DNA of 64,000 bases from contig DAOTVP010000038.1 in the NCBI GenBank assembly GCA_034436155.1, forward strand, positions 17,215 to 81,214. The letters are read 5' to 3'. The position numbers and the translations under genes are program-made. This document shows, one piece after another, positions 15,031 to 23,675 of this stretch (position 1 is the stretch's first letter; every line of letters begins with the position of its first letter). The notes beneath the pieces were generated by a model. It saw only the letters and a list, made by a program, of their open reading frames with translations. It made no database searches and was not told where the DNA came from. Source of the stretch: GCA-2794515 sp034436155. Lineage in GTDB: Bacteria > Chloroflexota > Anaerolineae > Aggregatilineales > Phototrophicaceae.

Positions 15031-16620
15031 TCACGATTCTAGCGTCACCGCATACAACAACGGAAACCAGCCATACGTATCGTAGATCAATCCGCCGATT
15101 TCTGCTACCGCGCCGTTGACATTGACATAATCTCGAATCGGCAACACCAGCGCGTTATCCATGATGAATTGTTGCAATTGGGCGTATCGGGCAAATCGCG
15201 CATCAAATTGTAATTCGGCGACCGCATTCATCAACGCCACATCCATCTCGGTGTTGCTGAATAGCGAATAATTATTCGCCCCGCCCGTCATGAAAAAGCG
15301 ATTGAGCATTTGCGGGTCATATCCTGCGTTATCAAACGCGACAAGGTTATATTCGCCCGTAGTGACCGCTTCGCGCAAGGCAGTGAAGCCTGCAACTTGC
15401 TTGAAGGTGGCTTTCACGCCCACATCGCGCCATGTTTGTTGAATTAACTGGGCGGTTTCTGGCATAAAATTCCACGGGGCGAATAGGAGTGTCACTTCTA
15501 AATCACCCTCACCAGCATCGAGATAGCCATTGTTATCTTCATCGGCGAATCCCACCGATTCGAGCAAGCCCCGCGCATTGGTTGGGTCATACGGATACAT
15601 CCCGACCAATTGCGGGTTATAAAACAGGGTATTGGCAGAGAGGGGCGACCACGCAACGGGCGAAAATCCCTGATACACCACATCGGCAATCAGGGCGCGA
15701 TTGGTGGCTTGGATAAGCGCCCGTCGTACCACGACATTATCGGTTGGATAGCGTTGTGTGTTGAATAAAAATTGCATCGCCATGCCCGGTATCGGCACAG
15801 GGAATAATTGAATGTTGCTATTGGCGGTGATTGCCCGCGCCGATGCGGGGGGTAATTCGCCCATGATATGCGCGGTTTTGCTCTCTAGTGCGGTCAGGCG
15901 GGTGGGTGGGTCGGCGAAAAATCGGAATACCACCTCTTGTACGGCGTTTGCTGGCAATTCGCCATAAAATTCAGGTCCCCAAGTGTAATTGGGGTTACGG
16001 CGGATGACGAGCTTGTCGCCCGTTGTGTATTCGATAAACCGAAACGGTCCCGTCCCAACTTGATGAAATTGATACCGATTCACCGAATATTCGGCTAGGG
16101 CTTTGGGGCTGGCGATGCCCAAATAAACTTGTGCCAATGAATCGAGCAACGGCGCAAACGGTTGTGATAACCTGATTTGGATGGTGAAATCGTCAACAAT
16201 CGTGTAGCCCACATACGGACCCAACATAAAAACCGCCCGTTGTGATGGTGTATCGGGCGATGTGATGCGGTCTAAATTTGCGCCAACGGCTTGCGCGTTG
16301 AACGGTTCGCCATCATGAAAAGTCACACCGCGCTTGAGGAAAAATGTATAGGTCAGACCATCATCAGAGATTGCCCAATTTTCGGCTAACCCCGCCACAA
16401 ATTCATTCGTGACGGGATGCCGATAGACCAATGTGTCATACACTTGGCGCAACACAATTCCCAATTCTGATGACTGATGGATGTGTGGATCGAAGCCAGA
16501 TGGTTCTAAAGTGAGACCATAGACGATACTGCGTAACGCCTGTGTATTCGTATCTGGGGCGCACGCGCTGATAAGCAGGGTGATAAACAACGTAATAATG
16601 AGTGTATATCGTTTGTGCAT
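15031..16620 (-). CDS. ABC transporter substrate-binding lipoprotein (SBP family 5)
   Basis: Extracellular binding protein of 529 residues, DppA/OppA family. The signal peptide MHKRYTLIITLFITLLISAC ends in a lipobox with the anchoring Cys at residue 20. The family body is clear: VYGLTLEPSGFDPHIHQSSE, LAENWAISDDGLTYTFFLKRGVTFHDG, GTGPFRF, and a C-terminal domain with TNRALIADVVYQGFS and LPIRDYVN. An Asp-rich insertion, DEDNNGYLDAGEGD, looks like an EF-hand or dockerin-type calcium loop, which is found in several Chloroflexota family members. It is followed by the two permease genes on the same strand after 186 bases. Ligand unknown. Confidence 0.9.
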   Translation of the reverse strand: MHKRYTLIITLFITLLISACAPDTNTQALRSIVYGLTLEPSGFDPHIHQSSELGIVLRQVYDTLVYRHPVTNEFVAGLAENWAISDDGLTYTFFLKRGVTFHDGEPFNAQAVGANLDRITSPDTPSQRAVFMLGPYVGYTIVDDFTIQIRLSQPFAPLLDSLAQVYLGIASPKALAEYSVNRYQFHQVGTGPFRFIEYTTGDKLVIRRNPNYTWGPEFYGELPANAVQEVVFRFFADPPTRLTALESKTAHIMGELPPASARAITANSNIQLFPVPIPGMAMQFLFNTQRYPTDNVVVRRALIQATNRALIADVVYQGFSPVAWSPLSANTLFYNPQLVGMYPYDPTNARGLLESVGFADEDNNGYLDAGEGDLEVTLLFAPWNFMPETAQLIQQTWRDVGVKATFKQVAGFTALREAVTTGEYNLVAFDNAGYDPQMLNRFFMTGGANNYSLFSNTEMDVALMNAVAELQFDARFARYAQLQQFIMDNALVLPIRDYVNVNGAVAEIGGLIYDTYGWFPLLYAVTLES

Positions 16621-16651
16621 TGATACTTATACTTCCGTCTGATAGGTGACT

Positions 16652-16657
16652 ATTATA
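16652..16657 (-). promoter_or_regulatory. Possible -10 of the binding-protein gene
   Basis: Minus-strand TATAAT, 32 bases before the ATG at 16620. No convincing -35 was found, so this is tentative. Confidence 0.35.
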
Positions 16658-16698
16658 CGATAGATAGCAATTGAGTTTAGCACAAATTAGGATTTGAG

Positions 16699-17592
16699 AT
16701 GAGATACAATCGTCCAAGATTGCTCACACCGCCGCGTGAGGAAGAAGAAGTTTACCCGTATCGGCGGGCGTGGTCTAGCATTATCCGCGAAATTGGCGTA
16801 TTGACGCTGATGAGTGCCGGGTTTTACGCGCTCGGATTGGTGGGGATACGCATTCCAGAACGCATGTATGCGCCGATGAATTACATTTTGCCATTTGTGC
16901 CTGTGGCGCTGTGGCTTTATTTTTCGGCATGGCGCGAAAGCCGTGTTTTAGAACCGCGCAGGCAATTATTTGCTGTGATGTTGGTGGCGGGGTTGGTCGC
17001 CAATGCGATGGGCGTGCCGTTGCTGAATGCCTTAAATCCCACCGAATGGCTGGCATCGGCAGGATCTTTTGAACGTATTTTTGGATATATGCTCACTGTA
17101 GGGTTGATTCAACAAGGATTGGTGTATATGGTGTTGCGCGTCATTTTATGGCAAGAGGGATTCCGCAACCGTTGGGATACGCTCGCGTATGCGACTGCCG
17201 CGGCTGTGGGATATGCCACTGTCACCAATTTGCATCTGATTACCAATGGTGTCGTCTCGCCTGATGTATTGGCATTACGCATTTATACCAATGTCGTCAT
17301 GCACTATGCCGCCTGTGTGATTTTAGCCTACGGTTTATCCGAATTACGCTTTAATCCCAAAGTGTTTTTCATCATGCCTGTTGCCATGCTCATCAGCGCC
17401 CTCGTCACAGGGGCGGTCATCAGCATCCGCGCCAGTTTGACCAACAGTGGGTTTGTGTTGGGGGTCGGCGGGACACGCCCGTTATTTGGCTTCGCGTTCA
17501 GCGTGGTGGTGGTGATCGCTGTTTTTGTGTTGACGGCGTTTTTATACAACAATTCAGAACGCCGTGAACGTGAAGCGACGCAGGGGGATTAG
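16699..17592 (+). CDS. PrsW-like membrane protein without the family's glutamates
   Basis: Polytopic membrane protein of 297 residues with about seven helices after a charged N-terminus (PPREEEEVYP). The middle, LIQQGLVYMVLRV ... FRNRWDTLAYATAAAVGYATVTNL ... VMHYAACVILAYG, follows the layout of PrsW-type intramembrane proteases, where EE, DGxxYGxxxGxGFxxxEN and His are the active elements. Here the EE site is QQ (residues 138-139) and the EN site is TN. I therefore infer a non-proteolytic relative, though the family assignment itself is moderate. It starts a three-gene plus-strand run with the next two proteins. Confidence 0.5.
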   Translation: MRYNRPRLLTPPREEEEVYPYRRAWSSIIREIGVLTLMSAGFYALGLVGIRIPERMYAPMNYILPFVPVALWLYFSAWRESRVLEPRRQLFAVMLVAGLVANAMGVPLLNALNPTEWLASAGSFERIFGYMLTVGLIQQGLVYMVLRVILWQEGFRNRWDTLAYATAAAVGYATVTNLHLITNGVVSPDVLALRIYTNVVMHYAACVILAYGLSELRFNPKVFFIMPVAMLISALVTGAVISIRASLTNSGFVLGVGGTRPLFGFAFSVVVVIAVFVLTAFLYNNSERREREATQGD

Positions 17593-17595
17593 CCG

Positions 17596-18195
17596 ATGGG
17601 ATTGGTCGAAATTACAGGGCGGGAGCAAATCCTTATCCGCCAACAACGGTTAGGACATTTTTTGACCCTGCTGGTTATCGTATTGGGATTACTTTATTCG
17701 CTCAATTTACGCAGTAGTGTGGTCAATGCGACCGTGTTATATAACGACTTACGGGCGGGTATCACGGTGCGCTATCCTGCCAATTGGTTGCTCGATACAT
17801 CGGGTGATTATGTCTTTCGTGTGCGAGATATGTCGCGGATTGGGTTTAAGACCACGCTCCAAATCACATTGCGCCCCATTAGTCCCGATATGAGCGAGCG
17901 TAATGTCCTCGATTCGCTCAATATCACCCGACCCATTTCGCTCTCGACTTACGATATTCAGTCTATTCAACAAATTTTGCTCACATCTGAAACAACTGCC
18001 ACACAAATGCGCTATACATACGTCGATACCGAGACCAACCCGTTTTTAGAGAGCTTTCCGATTGTGGTGGCGGGTGAAGATATCATCACCCTCAGCGATA
18101 ATCAGGCGGTGATTATCACCTTTCGGACAGATGCCCGCACATTTGACCAAGATTACCCCATCTTTTTACAATTCCTGCGGACACTGGAGTTTTAG
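17596..18195 (+). CDS. Membrane-anchored protein of unknown function
   Basis: Protein of 199 residues with a single N-terminal membrane helix (LGHFLTLLVIVLGLLYSL, about residues 20-37) and an exposed domain with the motif GITVRYPANWLLD, as in PsbP-like or DUF-type folds that begin with a YPxxW segment. I do not recognise the exact family. It begins 3 bases after the stop of the PrsW-like gene and ends 3 bases before the protease-like gene, so all three are probably cotranslated. A GGGGGA sequence precedes the ATG. Likely extracytoplasmic and functionally linked to its neighbours. Confidence 0.75.
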   Translation: MGLVEITGREQILIRQQRLGHFLTLLVIVLGLLYSLNLRSSVVNATVLYNDLRAGITVRYPANWLLDTSGDYVFRVRDMSRIGFKTTLQITLRPISPDMSERNVLDSLNITRPISLSTYDIQSIQQILLTSETTATQMRYTYVDTETNPFLESFPIVVAGEDIITLSDNQAVIITFRTDARTFDQDYPIFLQFLRTLEF

Positions 18196-18198
18196 ACA

Positions 18199-20616
18199 AT
18201 GCGATATAGATGGTCACGATTATGGTTTTTTATCATCAATAAGGTGTCAATCATGTTTTTGAACCTCATCCCCCCGACCCCCTTCTCCAACATGGAGAAG
18301 GGGGAGAAAATCAATATGACTCGTGAAAAAAAGTCCCCTCTCCATTTGGAGAGGGGATTTAGGGGTGAGGTTGTTTCTAATATTCGCTTTGAGCCTCTAG
18401 TAGCACTATGGATGATATTGATTGTTATATGTTTAACCATCGTCCCACCTGTCAGCGCCCAAACCATCTCTGAGATCGATTTAGACCGCATCCGCCGTTC
18501 TACGGTGTTCATCATGCAAACGCGCACCGTAGGCAGGTTGCCGATTATCACTTGTGTCGGTAGCGGGACGCTGATAGACCGTTCTGGCTTAATCGTCACC
18601 AACGCCCATAATACAGTACAGAATCAGGCTTGTAATGGTGATACCATCGTGATTTCGCTCAGTATTTTGCCCAATGAACCGCCTGTGCCATCGTATTATG
18701 CCGAAATCGCAGAAGCCAATATCGGTCAAGACCTCGCCATACTGCGTATCAACCGCGAATTAAGCGGGCGCGTGGTCAATCCCAATGCTTTATCATTGCC
18801 ATTTGTCGAGGTAGGCGATTCATCACTCGTCAATTTAGACCAGACCATCACCATTGTCGGGTATCCTGATGTGGGGAATAGTTCTGTCGAAGCGTTGCGT
18901 GGCACAATCGGCAGTTTTATCGCCGAGCCGATAGGCGGCGATAGATCGTGGATGAAAACCGATACGCCGATCCCTGGCACCATGACAGGCGGGGGCGTAT
19001 ATAACCAGCAGGGTCAACTGATTGGTGTGCCGACAACCGTGCCTGTGCGCCCACTCAGTGCCGATGAGACGTGTTTATTGCTGGATGATAATAACGGCGA
19101 TGGTCTGATTAACAACCGCGATACGTGTGTGCCGATTGGCGGGTTTATCAATACCATTCGCCCATCGAATTTTGTCCGACCGTTGCAACGGAGCGCCAGT
19201 TTGGGCATTAGCCTCAATCGGGTGACACCGCCAGTCGTGCAACTGGATACCGAAGGCGACCCCACAATCTCACGGTTGTTCATTTCGCCATCTGAAATTG
19301 ACGGGATGCCGACCACTGTCGCCAGCAGTATGCCTATTGGCACGGATAGCCTGTATCTGTTTTTTGATTACCGCAACATGACCCCCGACACCATCTACGA
19401 ATTGCGTGTGACGATAGATGACCGCCCTAGCCCAACCTTTAGCCTTGCACCTGTCCGTTGGGGTGGGGGACGCAACGGCATGTGGTATATCGGCAGTCGG
19501 GGACAGGTGTATCCCAACGGGATTTACCGCTTTACGGTGTATATCAACGGGTTAGCCAGTGGCACACGCGAGATTATCATCGGCACACCGCAACAAAACA
19601 CCCCCAGCATGAGCAATATCGCTTTTGGGATTGAAGACGGCGAAAATTTGTATGGGCGCAATAATATTTTACCAACGGGGATTGTGGTCAATGCGCGGTT
19701 TATCTATCGCAATATCGCCGATGGCACGCCTTGGACCGAAATTTGGTATTTTGGCGATACCGTCATCCGCAGAAATGACGATGTTTGGGTGAATGATAAT
19801 CGTGATACGCGCATCATTCGCGTAGAAGCCCCTGGCGGGTCGCCATTGCCGTCTGGCCGGTATCGGCTCGAATTGTATTTAGACGGGTTATTAGCCGCCA
19901 CATCCGATTTTGTGGTGGCGGGCGCACGCGAAGGCGCATTTCCCCGTGTATTTAGCAATGTGCGCTTCACTTCTGCCGATTCGTTGCAAGTTGCGGTGAC
20001 AAATCCACCTGTGCGGACATTCTCGACGACCACACGCCAATTTTATGGCTTGTTCGATTGGGAATTTATCGCCCCTGGCACGCTTTGGCGCATGGTTTGG
20101 TCGGTGGATAATGTGCCGTTTTATGACCAAGTTCTGCCGTGGGATAATATCGAGACGGGGCAAAATTTTGCCATGTTGTTACGCAGTAATGACCGTATCC
20201 CCGATGGCACATATCGCTTGCAATTATTCATCGGACCCGCGCTACTCGCCACTTTCGAGGCGCAAGTCGGCATTGGTCAGTTGCCGATTGACCCGTTTGA
20301 CCGTGTGACAGGGGTGCAGATGAATGGCGTGGTACTAGATGCCGAAACACGAATCGGCATTCCCAATGTGAGCGTGATTATCATCAGCGAAGATTTTTCT
20401 GTGAGCGATTTTACATGGTTACAATCGCAAATTTATACCCTCACCGTTACTGACCGCAACGGACGTTTTCAGCTAGAGCGTCCACTGTTATTTGGATTGC
20501 CCTATAGTGTGATTGTCGTGGCGGATGGCTACCTCACGGTGAGCGCCGATGGTGTCAAAGTGGATGCCGAAACCGATAATCCGCTCGAAGTGGTTATCGT
20601 CATGACGAAGGATTAA
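18199..20616 (+). CDS. Secreted trypsin-like protease homologue with beta repeats, Ser replaced by Thr
   Basis: Frame of 805 residues. Residues 1-66 contain a GC-rich repeat pair, then a hydrophobic signal segment ends in PVSAQT. The chymotrypsin-fold domain (about 85-310) shows TNAHN (His137), GQDLAIL (Asp178) and, at the nucleophile site, PGTMTGGG with Thr263 where GNSGG is expected. Three related modules of about 105 residues follow, each ending with a pattern like PSGRYRLELYLDG. A carboxypeptidase-regulatory-like domain (about 700-805, MNGVVLDAETRIGIPNVSV) closes the protein. GGAG precedes the ATG. Probably an exported pseudoprotease or a Thr-dependent variant; a start nearer the signal segment is possible. 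Confidence 0.75.
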   Translation: MRYRWSRLWFFIINKVSIMFLNLIPPTPFSNMEKGEKINMTREKKSPLHLERGFRGEVVSNIRFEPLVALWMILIVICLTIVPPVSAQTISEIDLDRIRRSTVFIMQTRTVGRLPIITCVGSGTLIDRSGLIVTNAHNTVQNQACNGDTIVISLSILPNEPPVPSYYAEIAEANIGQDLAILRINRELSGRVVNPNALSLPFVEVGDSSLVNLDQTITIVGYPDVGNSSVEALRGTIGSFIAEPIGGDRSWMKTDTPIPGTMTGGGVYNQQGQLIGVPTTVPVRPLSADETCLLLDDNNGDGLINNRDTCVPIGGFINTIRPSNFVRPLQRSASLGISLNRVTPPVVQLDTEGDPTISRLFISPSEIDGMPTTVASSMPIGTDSLYLFFDYRNMTPDTIYELRVTIDDRPSPTFSLAPVRWGGGRNGMWYIGSRGQVYPNGIYRFTVYINGLASGTREIIIGTPQQNTPSMSNIAFGIEDGENLYGRNNILPTGIVVNARFIYRNIADGTPWTEIWYFGDTVIRRNDDVWVNDNRDTRIIRVEAPGGSPLPSGRYRLELYLDGLLAATSDFVVAGAREGAFPRVFSNVRFTSADSLQVAVTNPPVRTFSTTTRQFYGLFDWEFIAPGTLWRMVWSVDNVPFYDQVLPWDNIETGQNFAMLLRSNDRIPDGTYRLQLFIGPALLATFEAQVGIGQLPIDPFDRVTGVQMNGVVLDAETRIGIPNVSVIIISEDFSVSDFTWLQSQIYTLTVTDRNGRFQLERPLLFGLPYSVIVVADGYLTVSADGVKVDAETDNPLEVVIVMTKD
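18264..18370. repeat. Inverted pair of CCCCTCTCC-type repeats inside the protease gene
   Basis: Arm one (18264-18306) is CCTCATCCCCCCGACCCCC then TTCTCC-loop-GGAGAAGGGGGAG. Arm two (18332-18370) is the reverse complement in outline: GTCCCCTCTCC-loop-GGAGAGGGGATTTAGGGGTGAGG. They lie in frame within the N-terminal coding region. Confidence 0.8.
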
Positions 20617-20621
20617 TCGAT

Positions 20622-21350
20622 ATGCCCGAAAAAATTCGTTTAGACGTGTTGCTCCATCAACGCGGACTCATCGAAAGTCGAGAAAAAGCCCGCGCCGTCA
20701 TCATGGCGGGCGAGGTGACAGTCAACGGCATTTTGATAGATAAACCAGGGACAAAAGTCAACGAATCAGACGACATCATCCTCAAATCGAAACCGCGTTA
20801 TGTTAGTCGGGGTGGCGAAAAACTCGAAGGAGCATTGCGCGATTTTGCCTTCGACCCCACAGGACGTATTTGTGCCGATGTGGGCGCAAGCACGGGGGGG
20901 TTCACCGATTGTTTATTGCAACACGGCGCGGCAAAGGTGTATGCCATAGATGTCGGCTATGGCATTTTAGACCATCGGATTCGCACCGATGCGCGGGTGG
21001 TCGTCATAGAACGCACCAATGCGCGGTATCTCGACAAATTAGCCGAACAGGTCAATCTGGTGGTGATCGATGCGTCATTCATCTCGCTGAAATTATTGTT
21101 GCCGACCATCAAAAATTGGCTCATGCCTCAAGCCGATTTAATCATGCTCATCAAACCGCAATTCGAGGCGGGTAAAAAAGATGTCGGCAAGGGCGGGGTG
21201 GTCAAAAATCCTGATGTGCATGACCGCGTGGTGCGCGAGGTGTTGGATTTTGCCACCGCGCTCGGATTTGTGGAACGAGGCTTGACGACATCGCCTATCA
21301 AGGGACCCGCGGGCAACATCGAATTTCTGGCGTGGGTGAGTATTGGCTGA
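20622..21350 (+). CDS. tlyA: TlyA family rRNA 2'-O-methyltransferase
   Basis: RNA methyltransferase of 242 residues. An S4 RNA-binding domain (IRLDVLLHQRGLIESREKAR) is followed by YVSRGGEKLEGAL, the SAM-binding motif CADVGASTGGFTDCLLQHGA, and GVVKNPDVH near the C-terminus. TlyA methylates 16S and 23S rRNA cytidines (C1409/C1920 in Mycobacterium) and affects capreomycin sensitivity; older annotations call it hemolysin A. It starts six bases after the upstream stop with AAGGA in range and ends before lepA. Confidence 0.92.
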   Translation: MPEKIRLDVLLHQRGLIESREKARAVIMAGEVTVNGILIDKPGTKVNESDDIILKSKPRYVSRGGEKLEGALRDFAFDPTGRICADVGASTGGFTDCLLQHGAAKVYAIDVGYGILDHRIRTDARVVVIERTNARYLDKLAEQVNLVVIDASFISLKLLLPTIKNWLMPQADLIMLIKPQFEAGKKDVGKGGVVKNPDVHDRVVREVLDFATALGFVERGLTTSPIKGPAGNIEFLAWVSIG

Positions 21351-21389
21351 ATGGTCACATCGCGCTACGACAGCGCCACGCATTTCTGC

Positions 21390-21395
21390 TATAAT
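21390..21395 (+). promoter_or_regulatory. Extended -10 upstream of lepA
   Basis: TGCTATAAT, 51 bases before the ATG at 21446. The -35 region (CTACGACA) is weak, as is common with extended -10 promoters. Confidence 0.5.
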
Positions 21396-21445
21396 CAGAA
21401 TAATTCTATCCCAAGTTATTGAAGAAAGTTGGCGTTGTAACCCAA

Positions 21446-23245
21446 ATGAATCAGGCACATATCCGAAATTTTTGTATTATAGCCCATGTTGACCATGGAA
21501 AAAGCACCCTCGCCGATAGGCTGTTGCAACTCACCCAGACGGTGCAAGAACGCGATATGCAAGCGCAATTATTGGATAGCATGGATTTGGAACGCGAGCG
21601 CGGTGTCACCATCAAAGCGTCTGCCGTGCGGATGCAGTATACCCACAATGGTGAAGACTTTATCATCAACCTGATAGACACGCCAGGTCATGTCGATTTT
21701 ACCTACGAAGTTAGTCGGGCGCTCCAAGCGTGCGAGGGCGCGATTTTGGTGGTGGATGCTAGTCAGGGTATCGAAGCGCAAACCCTGACCAATGTGTATT
21801 TGGCGTTGGATCAGAACCTCGAAATTATCCCTGTCATCAACAAAATCGATTTGCCATCTGCCCGTCCTGATGATATTGCCCAAGAAGTCGAGGACTTGCT
21901 CGGATTTCCCGCCGAAGATATGCTCCGCATCTCGGCTAAAAATGGCATTGGCGTGGAGGATGTCCTTAAGACGGTGATTGAAAAAGTTCCCCCACCCAAA
22001 GGCGATCCGCAAAAACCGCTTCGGGCGTTGGTATTCGATAGTCACTATGATGCGTATAAGGGTGTGATCGCCTATGTGCGCGTGGTAGATGGCAGTGTGA
22101 ACAAAGGCGATTTGCTCAAAATGATGGCGAATAGCACCAAATTTGAGCCTGTCGAAATCGGCGTGTTTAGTCCCGCCATGACCCCCACCACATCGCTGAA
22201 CGCAGGTGAGACGGGGTATATCGCCACAGGGTTAAAGACGGTGCGCGAATGTCGGGTAGGGGATACCATCACATTTTTCAACACACCCGCAGAGACCCCG
22301 CTCCCAGGTTACGAACAAGTCAAGCCGATGGTGTTCGCGGGGATTTATCCAACCGATAACGATGCGTATGGTGAACTGAAAGACGCACTCGAAAAATTGC
22401 AACTCAATGATGCGTCTTTGGTTTATGAACCAGAAAATTCACAGGCGTTGAATTTCGGTTTCCGTGTCGGGTTTTTAGGCTTGTTCCACATGGAAATCAT
22501 CCAAGAACGTTTAGAGCGCGAATATGACCTCGATATTTTGGTCACAGCGCCCAGCGTGGAGTACGAAGTGGTCAAGCGCAACGGCGAGATTATCCGCATC
22601 GATAGCCCCGCCGAATTGCCCGATGAAAACACCATCGAAGAAATCCGTGAGCCATGGATGGACATCCAAATTTATACCCCGCAGGATTATATCGGCGCAA
22701 TTATGGATTTAACGCTGAAAAAGCGTGGTGTGTATGTCACATCGGAATATCTCGATGCCAAACGGGTGATCTTACATTTCATGATGCCCCTGTCGGAACT
22801 CATTGTCGATTATTACGATAAACTCAAGAGCGCCTCGCGTGGGTATGCCAGTTTGGATTATACATTCAAAGAGTATCGCGCCGATAAATTGGTCAAGATG
22901 GATGTGCTGGTCAATGGTGAACCCCTCGATGCCTTGTCGATCATTGTTCATCGCGATCAGGCGTATCAGAAAGGGCAACGGCTTGTGACCAAACTGAAAG
23001 AACTCATCCCACGCCAGATGTTCGTCATCCCGATTCAGGCGGCGGTGGGCAGTAAAATCATCTCCCGCGCCAATATTAGCGCCGTGCGTAAAGATGTGTT
23101 GGCGAAGTGCTATGGTGGTGATATTACCCGTAAAAAGAAATTGCTCGAAAAGCAAAAGAAGGGTAAAAAGCGCATGAAGATGGTCGGCTCGGTCGAAGTG
23201 CCACAAGAGGCGTTCATGTCGCTGTTGAGTTTGGATGAAGATTAG
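21446..23245 (+). CDS. lepA: Elongation factor 4 (LepA)
   Basis: Ribosomal back-translocase GTPase of 599 residues, the usual LepA length. G1 is AHVDHGKST, G2 lies in RGVTIKAS, G3 DTPGHVDF, G4 NKIDLPSA; the LepA-specific C-terminal domain ends in KKKLLEKQKKGKKRMK and the VPQEAFMSLL motif. I take the ATG giving MNQAHIRNFCIIAHVDHG rather than the TTG at 21419, since family members start a few residues before the G1 motif. A strong terminator follows. Confidence 0.95.
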   Translation: MNQAHIRNFCIIAHVDHGKSTLADRLLQLTQTVQERDMQAQLLDSMDLERERGVTIKASAVRMQYTHNGEDFIINLIDTPGHVDFTYEVSRALQACEGAILVVDASQGIEAQTLTNVYLALDQNLEIIPVINKIDLPSARPDDIAQEVEDLLGFPAEDMLRISAKNGIGVEDVLKTVIEKVPPPKGDPQKPLRALVFDSHYDAYKGVIAYVRVVDGSVNKGDLLKMMANSTKFEPVEIGVFSPAMTPTTSLNAGETGYIATGLKTVRECRVGDTITFFNTPAETPLPGYEQVKPMVFAGIYPTDNDAYGELKDALEKLQLNDASLVYEPENSQALNFGFRVGFLGLFHMEIIQERLEREYDLDILVTAPSVEYEVVKRNGEIIRIDSPAELPDENTIEEIREPWMDIQIYTPQDYIGAIMDLTLKKRGVYVTSEYLDAKRVILHFMMPLSELIVDYYDKLKSASRGYASLDYTFKEYRADKLVKMDVLVNGEPLDALSIIVHRDQAYQKGQRLVTKLKELIPRQMFVIPIQAAVGSKIISRANISAVRKDVLAKCYGGDITRKKKLLEKQKKGKKRMKMVGSVEVPQEAFMSLLSLDED

Positions 23246-23255
23246 ATATGTTTTT

Positions 23256-23285
23256 GGGGCATGGTGTAAGTCATGCCCCTTTTTT
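23256..23285 (+). terminator. Intrinsic terminator of lepA
   Basis: GGGGCATG, eight-base loop, CATGCCCC, then six T, 11 bases after the lepA stop. Confidence 0.9.
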
Positions 23286-23298
23286 ATGAGGTGCGATT

Positions 23299-23625
23299 AT
23301 GCAACGTATCATCGAAAATTTGCCCATACACATTCCGTATGACCAACTTGCCCAATTCTGCCAAAAGTGGGGCGTGATAGAGGTTGCCCTGTTTGGGTCG
23401 GTGTTGCGCGATGATTTTTTGCCAGATAGCGATGTGGATATTTTGCTCACCTTTGCGCCTGATGCACGCTATACCTTATTCGATTTGGTCGAAATGCACG
23501 ATGATTTACGCGATGTTTTTGGTCGTAATGTGGATATTGTGGATAGGCGTGCGATGGAACAGAGTCATAATTATATCCGTCGAAATGCTATTTTAGAGAC
23601 GTATCAGGTGATTTATGCGCCGTGA
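23299..23625 (+). CDS. Minimal nucleotidyltransferase (MNT) domain protein
   Basis: Protein of 108 residues in the polymerase-beta-like MNT family (COG1669/MntA type). The signature is complete: ALFGSVLRDDFLPDSDVDILLTF, with the GS motif and the DxD pair, and a third acidic site at NVDIVDR. Such proteins are often antitoxins that AMPylate a HEPN toxin encoded next door. No HEPN gene is found on either side here, so it appears to be an orphan. ATG preceded by GAGGTGCG. Confidence 0.85.
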   Translation: MQRIIENLPIHIPYDQLAQFCQKWGVIEVALFGSVLRDDFLPDSDVDILLTFAPDARYTLFDLVEMHDDLRDVFGRNVDIVDRRAMEQSHNYIRRNAILETYQVIYAP

Positions 23626-23630
23626 TGATA

Positions 23631-23661
23631 GGGGACGATTCTAGCTGATTTGAATCGCCCC
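23631..23661. repeat. Decayed REP-like hairpin
   Basis: GGGGACGATT and AATCGCCCC nearly pair, around CTAGC; it looks like a diverged family member between convergent genes. Confidence 0.5.
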
Positions 23662-23675
23662 ACCACACAATAAAA

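Noticed and set aside
21419..21445. TTG start for LepA
   Set aside because: ATG at 21446 gives the usual distance to the G1 motif; the extra nine codons have no support.
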